A DNA stretch of 64,000 nt from NCBI GenBank assembly GCA_010645155.1, contig CM021317.1:13499645-13563644 (forward strand), given 5' to 3'. This DNA comes from Tigriopus japonicus. Lineage: Eukaryota; Arthropoda; Copepoda; Harpacticoida; Harpacticidae. The notes beneath the pieces are model-generated. The model made no database searches and had not been told where the DNA came from. It saw only the letters and a program-made list of their open reading frames with translations. Of this stretch, positions 63,670 through 64,000 are shown in pieces. Within the stretch, counting starts at the first letter, position 1, and every line of letters starts with the position of its first letter. The position numbers were made by a program, and so were the translations under genes.

Positions 63670-64000
63670 TTTTAACAGGTATGACGACGTCGACGAGTCT
63701 TTTGTCCCTTGGGTAATAATAACCTTTGGATTCTGAGTCGTGGAATTTGGAACTGGATTCAACCGGGTATTTATGGCTAGAGCTCAATTCTCGTCGCTTG
63801 AGTCTCTAAAACCTCGTTGGAGGAACCGAATCAACAAGTGTAATCTAGCCCCAAAATCTCTATGGTCTGTGCTGGTGGGTTAATATTGGGAAGTGCATTC
63901 GGGATGAGGTGCCATAGCGACAAGGAAGAGGGGGATTTTTTAATCATATGAACCTGCTGCCTCTTCTTCCTCTGACGTCAAACGATTTGATTCAATTGGA
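63670..64000. other. sequence after the SEC31 stop
   Basis: Presumably the SEC31 3' UTR. No canonical AATAAA is seen before the window ends, so the transcript end probably lies further right or uses a variant signal. Confidence 0.4.

Overview
The window is nuclear DNA of an animal, most likely an arthropod and plausibly a crustacean such as a copepod. The case rests on spliced genes with GT..AG introns from 63 nt to 11.4 kb, AATAAA signals, an AT-rich background full of small DNA transposons, a TCAGT-type initiator with a TATA box, and a secreted cysteine-rich/CUB protein of a kind I know mainly from arthropods. The species cannot be named from the sequence alone.

Five protein-coding genes can be reconstructed by joining exons at GT/AG sites with a continuous reading frame. 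They are: (1) a small secreted glycine-rich protein on the minus strand (4098-4628, 2 exons, 156 aa); (2) a pirin-family cupin protein (13338-16057, + strand, 4 exons, 296 aa) with its metal ligands intact; (3) a secreted CUB-domain protein (19798-26438, + strand, 8 exons, 360 aa), whose signal-peptide exon lies 3.1 kb upstream of the rest; (4) beta-tubulin (31451-35334, + strand, 3 exons, 445 aa); (5) the COPII outer-coat subunit SEC31 (36770-63669, + strand, 13 exons, 1201 aa), which fills the right 27 kb and has one 11.4-kb intron. The five have unrelated jobs (extracellular matrix or defence, metal-dependent redox or transcription cofactor, extracellular binding, cytoskeleton, ER-to-Golgi transport). 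There is no sign of operonic or functional clustering.

Most of the rest is transposon-derived. A 5'-truncated non-LTR retrotransposon with RT motifs and an ATGT tail lies at about 5372-6573. Non-autonomous DNA elements are abundant. They include hAT-like elements with 8-bp target duplications (48466-48714, 57359-57572), a family with AGGGCCCGGAA-type ends and roughly 10-bp duplications (24931-25460, 7774-8292, 28310-28581), a similar element with a perfect 10-bp duplication in tubulin intron 1 (32005-32640), mariner-like CAGGGT elements (45838-46211, 60139-60529), a pogo/Tigger-like element (54336-55418), a 1.8-kb foldback element carrying a second insertion (17014-18809), and several short inverted-repeat elements. 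In one case (48 kb) a hAT-like element sits inside another repeat whose empty site survives at 22 kb.

I found no rRNA, convincing tRNA, CRISPR array or prokaryotic-type system. I did not identify a clearly new biological system. The most informative observations are the reconstructed genes, the nested transposition events with dated order, and the drug-site residues of the tubulin.
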